From positions 38,883,856 through 38,947,855 of the forward strand of contig OY997651.1 in NCBI GenBank assembly GCA_963921795.1: a stretch of DNA of 64,000 bases. The letters run 5' to 3'. Position numbers and translations under genes: made by a program. Of the stretch, positions 58,536 to 64,000 are shown one piece after another (position 1 is the first letter of the stretch; each line of letters starts with the position of its first letter). The DNA is from Nannobrachium achirus. Its lineage: Eukaryota > Chordata > Actinopteri > Myctophiformes > Myctophidae. The notes beneath the pieces are model-generated. The model was not told the DNA's origin. It searched no databases and saw only the letters and a list, made by a program, of their open reading frames with translations.

Positions 58536-60963
58536 ACATTGAGCCGATCCCGGGGCCGAGGATCCCCGACCAGATTTCGGGAGGACCCCCCGGGAAAATC
58601 GTTTGGTCGGCCCCGGAATCGGTCTTGGGCTTGAACAGTACCCCGACACGATCGGATTATGTTAATTAGCTTTTTTATGACCTCGGGACTCGTCGGGAGC
58701 ACTCACGATAATATCAAAAAAGCTTGATATTTTCGGGTCATCGGGTAGGAATCCTTTACAATTATTGTCGTCTGAATGAGCTCACGGGATTGCATCAGAT
58801 TATATGAAGCCAGCTCCTCCTTTTTTTAGGCTGCGCAGAGTGTAGGCTATTCTGTCACAGCCTACACTTTTATTATTATTATTAGCCTACTTACTTTTTA
58901 CTTTAGCCTACTCTCTCCCTTGTTGTAATCACTTGTTCAAAAACGTTATAGCCTATAGCGTTCTTTCTTCTTTTTTCTTCTTCTGCGCAGTCATTTGGCA
59001 ACAAGGCAGTGTCTTTTTTTTTGCTGCGCAGATTTGGCTAGGGCAGTGCTGTTCTATCCGTGTATTATAAGGGCTCTAAATTGACCTTGTGCAACTTGAC
59101 AGACAGACACCCTATATATAATATCCTATTCATATAATGTAATACTCAAAGTCAGAGACATTCCATTGCATTCCTTTTTTTTTTTTTACTTTTACGCGCG
59201 GGCTGCAGGCACATCACGCCTCTCGTTCTGTCAGTTTGTTCATTGGTCCTCAAAGAGGACCGCCAGTCCTTGGGGAGTTCCAGGGGGTCCCCAGCTAAAT
59301 GATATTGAGGAACCTAGGCCTGTCCCTATTCTATATGCTTGGATGTTGGTGGGACAGTAAAAAAAAAAAAAAAAGCGAGAGGTTAAACTTTTTTTTTTCC
59401 TGCGACTGCACGCCCACAACGGCGAGGTTTGGACATTCATAATTGCTATTAGCTGATTAAGCTCATGTCTGTTTAATGTCTGGCTGGTTGCCGTTAAAAT
59501 GCTGGTTGATGCTTTTTAGGAGTGGACACTGGTCAATCAATGATATTGGAGATGCGACACTCTCAGCCGTGTCTTGCTGGATGCGCATCACATCTCGCGT
59601 CTCGCTTGCCAAAAACATAACTGAATATATAATTATAATATCTATAAAGTGAGCAGCGGCCAGTGTGCGCACAGTAGCCTACCTAGAAGACTACCAACCT
59701 ACCTTTGTTTTTATAATGTTTTGTCATGATGGCGCAGTTATCACTTGTGTGCAAAGGACGATGATACACGAAAGAAGAATGTAACACCAACTTCTACCAA
59801 TTAATCCATTGCTGTGACAGACAGACAGGGTGAGACAGCCAACGTGCTTCCTTGTAGACTACATAATCCACTGGGTCCAGCTTGGTTCAGATCAATCATA
59901 TCAACATAACAGTAATAACACCAACCAAAGTCAGAATAAAAAGAGTCCACGAATAGGCCTGCACACTCGCTCATATGTCCTCCTCCTCCGGCTGCCAGCA
60001 GCGTCAGTTCTGCAAATGCTAAGGTATGGTAACATGGCTGTTGTCTGTTGTCTTGGCTGTTGTGTGAAGGCATGCATGCAATACACTAGTCATGTTGCCA
60101 ATACCTACTTTTTAGCAACAAGCACAAGCATGATGAATTCATTTTAAGAAGTACATTTTATTATTTTCTCCTGTAATCAAGGTACGTTATACCATACCCA
60201 TGTGCGCCTCTGTAGTCTAATTTGCGCAGTGATGGAAAAAGTATACTCCCATTCTTTACTTAAGTAAAAGTATCAATACTGCATTATTAGCTACAAATAT
60301 GGCACAGACAGAGAGAGAGAGAGAGAGAGACTCTTTGTTATAGACTATAGCGAATATATTTGTTTAATTTCGCTGTTTTAATATTTAATTAGGTAATAAA
60401 ATGGATTTTGGAGCATAGCGAGTCAGAACACCGCAGCTGCAGGACTTCTGCGCTAATTGGGTCGTTGGCTCGTTGACTTTGCTGGCATGCGGTAGGCCTA
60501 ATTGATTATTTTGGAGAAAGATTCCCTTTAGTATAAATAATAGTCCTTTTGGTTACCATTTGGTCTCCATCATTAAGCTGGGGATCACCTGGAACACCCT
60601 CATTGTCAAAACATTAAACAAATGGCAATTAAACTGACGTGAAGAGAGAGAGAGAAAAACACTCTTGATTTTATCCCTCTTGAGGGGGCGGAATCTTCAT
60701 CTAGTCACGTCTCTCATGGCACCACCCCCCCGAGATCGTGGGTGGCTAGAATCGCGAGACGTCGGTCTCATTTGTAATGGTCTGAGATATTTCACTTGGC
60801 ACAGCGGGATATACCGGGCCCGGTCGCAAGACAGAGGATCGCTGTCGTTTGAAATGAACACCGATAAACCCCGGGCACGAGATCTGATCTGACCCAACAT
60901 CGGCCTCTCATCTGTGAGGCCCTTTAGCCGTAGCACTTGCCCTAACCTCAACGACCCCAGACA

Positions 60964-61231
60964 CTGACACTAAGGCTTGTCCACCTGCCCCGGCAGGTAA
61001 ATAAAACTTTCGGGCAGGTGAAGTTGGCTTTCAGGTTGCACGACCGGGCAGGGGCTCAATTCTTTTTATGCAAATTAGGTCAAACTCGTCATAGGCAGAG
61101 TGGACCCATTAAAACCTATCATCTTACAATGGACGATTTACTTTTCAGGCAAGTGGGCATGACCTTTGGGCAAGAAGAACATGACCTGTACTTGCCCGAC
61201 GGGCAAGTGCCTCTGAGACCTTAGTGTCAAC
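60964..61231. mobile_element. Miniature element with TGACACTAAGG inverted ends
   Basis: TGACACTAAGGCTTGTCCAC at the left and CTCTGAGACCTTAGTGTCA at the right. Inner repeats of CGGGCAGG / TTGCCCG kind. Confidence 0.6.
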
Positions 61232-61464
61232 CCCTTTATGCAAAGGCAAAATGTTGTTAATTTAGTTATGTAGATTGATTCCAAGTCATTGTTGACCTGG
61301 CACTCTATAGTGCAAATGTTTTGGTTATTTTACTGTTAGACTGATGATTGGTTTCTAATATTACTATTTCTATGCATTTGATGTATCACCATGTGCTGTC
61401 CTAGTTTATTGCAAATCCTCTGGATTATAAAGAGCGTTTGCTAAATGCCTAAATTGTAAATCGT

Positions 61465-61643
61465 AAAATCAACAGTAGCTAAAATAGCCCCTCTACACAG
61501 GCTCAGCTTCTATCGGCTATTTTCGCTACTTTTGTGTGACACAGTATGACAAAGTACAACATTAATTATATCTAATAATAAATAAATAAATACATGCAAT
61601 ATGAAGTTAGAAGGTTTTTGCTCCACAGCTATGTACGGTATAT
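61465..61643. mobile_element. Degraded family A element
   Basis: Short hairpin AGCTAAAATAGCCCCTCTAC to GGCTATTTTCGCTAC, then the right arm ending GGTTTTTGCTCCACAGC. Confidence 0.5.
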
Positions 61644-61820
61644 CAGTGCTACAGGTACTGTATGCATGTGTGTGTAATAGCCTGGGTTAGTAGACAGAGT
61701 GGACACACTCACACACACACACACACACACACCAGAATCAGTATCAGGGGAGGCTCTCTTGTGACAGTGCCATTCTAATCAATTAGTCAGGAATAAGACT
61801 GTGTGTCCTGTTACCTCACG

Positions 61821-61968
<148 letters not shown>

Positions 61969-62058
61969 CTCTGTGTAAGTCTGCAGCACAGACAGGACAT
62001 TTCATCTCATAGCTCCATGGGAACAGGACACTCCAAACTGTCAAACAACGAGACAAAC

Positions 62059-62094
<36 letters not shown>

Positions 62095-62452
62095 CACCCA
62101 CCTCATCTCTCTTTCACACAATGACTAATACTAATACACACACGCACGCACGCATCCACGCACACACATGCACACACAAACTCAAAGCTACTGGAAAATG
62201 TAAAACCTAGAAATGACATCCTGTGAAACAATAGTTCTCAAACTTTATCCAAGTCAAGGACCCCCAAATTGTATTTGGCCCCCCATCTGAAAAGGTGGTT
62301 TGTGCCAGGGACCCCCCAGTGAAATACTACATTATTTTTCAAAGAATTCAAGATCTGCTATTTCTGAATAGCCAGCATATAAATGCTGAGGGTCCCTGAC
62401 TCCCTGACTCCCCGGAGCACAGCTGTAAAACCATGGTTGTAGTTGATAACTC

Positions 62453-62850
62453 TAGGGATGGGACGATGAGCGATATTATCGTTTATCGTGATAAAAAAAC
62501 ACTCACGATCATCATATCGTGGAGATTTAATTCATGTGATATCGTCCTCCGTCATGCACTGTCTGGGATCAGTTCACCTTTTATTTGCTGAGCTGCATAT
62601 CCGGTCCCACTTAAACCCTCTATTGGTAAAACATACTTATAATATACGTACTCGATACAGTAGTTTTTCCACTCTCTATCAAATGTCTATGACAAAAAAT
62701 AGCCAATCTACAAGAGCTTGTAGATCTGCAATTGTTTGGCAAATGTTCCGCCCCAGGATAATGGATTTTGATTATCACGATAATATCGTAAATCGCGATT
62801 TATTTGTCACAATAATCGTGACATGCAATTCTCATATCGTCCCATCCCTA
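62453..62850. mobile_element. hAT-type element (TAGGGATGGGACGAT) with 8-bp duplication and hairpin module
   Basis: Ends TAGGGATGGGACGATGAGCG and CATATCGTCCCATCCCTA. GATAACTC flanks both sides (62445-62452 and 62851-62858). A compact hairpin module, AGCCAATCTACAAGAGCTTG then TAGATCTG, sits at 62694-62735 with almost no loop. Confidence 0.88.
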
Positions 62851-62934
62851 GATAACTCCTGAGTGGTTAGTGAGCCTGGGGAGCCAGAGCCCCTGGTTGT
62901 CCCAGGAACCATTCCAGGCCAGATGAGCAGCGTT

Positions 62935-63035
62935 GATGTGTGTCCCTGAGCAAGACTCTTAATTAACAAGACCTGAGCAAGACTCTTAACCCCTAATGGC
63001 TCCCAGAATCAATGGCCAGTGTTATAGGATGGGTA
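62935..63035 (+). repeat. SINE-tail fragment
   Basis: CCTGAGCAAGACTCTTAA occurs twice, then CCCCTAATGGCTCCCAGA, as in the middle of tRNA-derived SINEs. Confidence 0.4.
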
Positions 63036-63274
63036 AATGCAGAGGCCACATCTCACATAATGTGCAAATACAGGTAAAGTAAAAAAAAAACACCCCAAGG
63101 AGTCAAATCAAAATCGGAGAATAAGGGACAACATCTTATTGAACAGATTTCTTCCAGAGGAGGTAGAGCTTGCTAATGTAAATGTTTGCAGTCTTAGCGG
63201 GCTTGCTGTTTGTTGTTAGATTTCAGTATTTGCACATTATAATAGTTCTTTGCATAGCATGAACTATGCAATGG

Positions 63275-63482
63275 CAATTATCCAAGGCGCTTTACAATGA
63301 TTGTGCATTACATTCACCCATTCAATTTCACACACAAATTTGTATGCCGATCATGGCGTAGGAAACCTGCTCATCAGGAGCAATTAGGGGTTCAATAATG
63401 TCTTGATTGTGTCTTGACTCTTCAACACTGACTTTGGGGGAGCCCGGGATCAAAAGCGAAGCGGCCACACAACCCCTGAGCC
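63275..63482 (-). repeat. tRNA-derived SINE, same family, inverted
   Basis: On the minus strand it starts GTGGCTCAGGGGTTGTGTGG with TTTTGATCCCGGGCTCCCCC. It shares AACCCCTAATTGCTCCTGAT and the CGCCTTGGATAA tail with the copy at 38716. Confidence 0.7.
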
Positions 63483-63761
63483 ACTGCTGTCCAGATTGAT
63501 GCTATTTATTTGTAAAAGCTTTATTAAACCCTGTATATATAACATGTATATAAAAATGCAATGTGACATAGATCTGTTCAACACAATTCTGTAACCCCTC
63601 CAACTGTATATACTTTCCTCATTTTCTTAAATAGTTTTTTATTATAGTTGGACAATTGTCTTGGCAATGTAAACGTTGTATGTTTTCTCATGCCAATAAA
63701 GCTCCTTTGAATTGAATTGATAGATTTGTACAGGACCCATACAACTGCACTACACCCCTGG

Positions 63762-63765
<4 letters not shown>

Positions 63766-63820
<55 letters not shown>
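63766..63820. repeat. GT microsatellite
   Basis: (GT)n of about 55 bp. Confidence 0.95.
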
Positions 63821-63821
<1 letters not shown>

Positions 63822-63913
63822 AAACACACCCATCCACACCCCAGGTTGTAAACCTTCCATAGCAGTGTGTTATGATCCAGGGAAGGTCATGGGGAGGTCA
63901 AATTGTTGCATGC

Positions 63914-64000
63914 TGTCGGGCAGAAACTTCCCATTTCCAAAATCTAATATGTTTTTTCGTAAATTAACGCCCTACTTGATCATATTACAACGTCACACAG
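63914..64000. mobile_element. Family A element cut by the window edge
   Basis: Left end GCTGTCGGGCAGAAACTTCC followed by the family's TTTTTTCGTAAATTAACGCC segment; runs off the right edge. Confidence 0.6.

Larger units (their letters stand above)
57765..61460. other. Region upstream of the recognised ttc39b exons
   Basis: Contains LINE remnants (58005, 58360) and a TGACACTAAGG element (60964), but no recognised first exon or promoter. A GC-rich stretch at 60665-60900 has open frames without a known match. Confidence 0.4.

Noticed and set aside
60665-60892. GC-rich plus-strand frame of 75 codons, possible rRNA or CpG island
   Set aside because: No match to rRNA segments I know, no domain, and no link to ttc39b exons.

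Overview
The window is vertebrate nuclear DNA, almost certainly a ray-finned fish. Genes are cut into small exons with GT-AG splice sites. Between them lie very many CA/GT, AG and GACA microsatellites, hAT- and PIF/Harbinger-type miniature elements, Helitrons, tRNA-derived SINEs, an LTR element and a BEL/Pao-type gag, a mix typical of teleosts. The microsatellite density recalls codfishes, but the species cannot be fixed from sequence alone.

Two host genes lie on the minus strand. The larger is a ttc39 family gene, best matching ttc39b. It has 18 coding exons from 53187 down to the stop codon at 27781; the 5' end is not found. All exon phases join and give 567 residues plus a stop. The second is the 5' part of complement factor I (cfi): signal peptide exon at 18347-18406, then exons at 16013-16149, 14853-15006 and 13960-14023. 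Its SRCR, LDL-receptor class A and protease exons are not visible in the remaining 14 kb to the left edge.

The left part (1-14 kb) is mostly mobile DNA. It holds a CArG-box-rich repeat (955-1752), a 5.7-kb LTR element with 5-bp target duplications (2496-8222), an uninterrupted gag-only BEL/Pao-like reading frame (10071-12158, minus) and a processed itpa pseudogene split by a palindromic element (12448-13062). The introns of ttc39b are filled with nested transposons. These include two Helitrons, hAT elements with exact 8-bp target duplications, Harbinger-type elements with TAA or TTA duplications, an L2 LINE split by another element, and a lone splice-ready exon of a DNA polymerase nu-like gene on the plus strand.

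The most unusual feature is a hairpin module of about 50-100 bp. Its arms read roughly AAAATAGCAGATCTACAAGC and its loop is variable but usually self-complementary. It occurs more than 20 times, inside at least six miniature element families whose outer ends are unrelated. The families differ outside; the hairpin is shared. At one copy, half of the hairpin is replaced by the polymerase exon with its intron flanks, which suggests these hairpins are sites of break repair and sequence capture.
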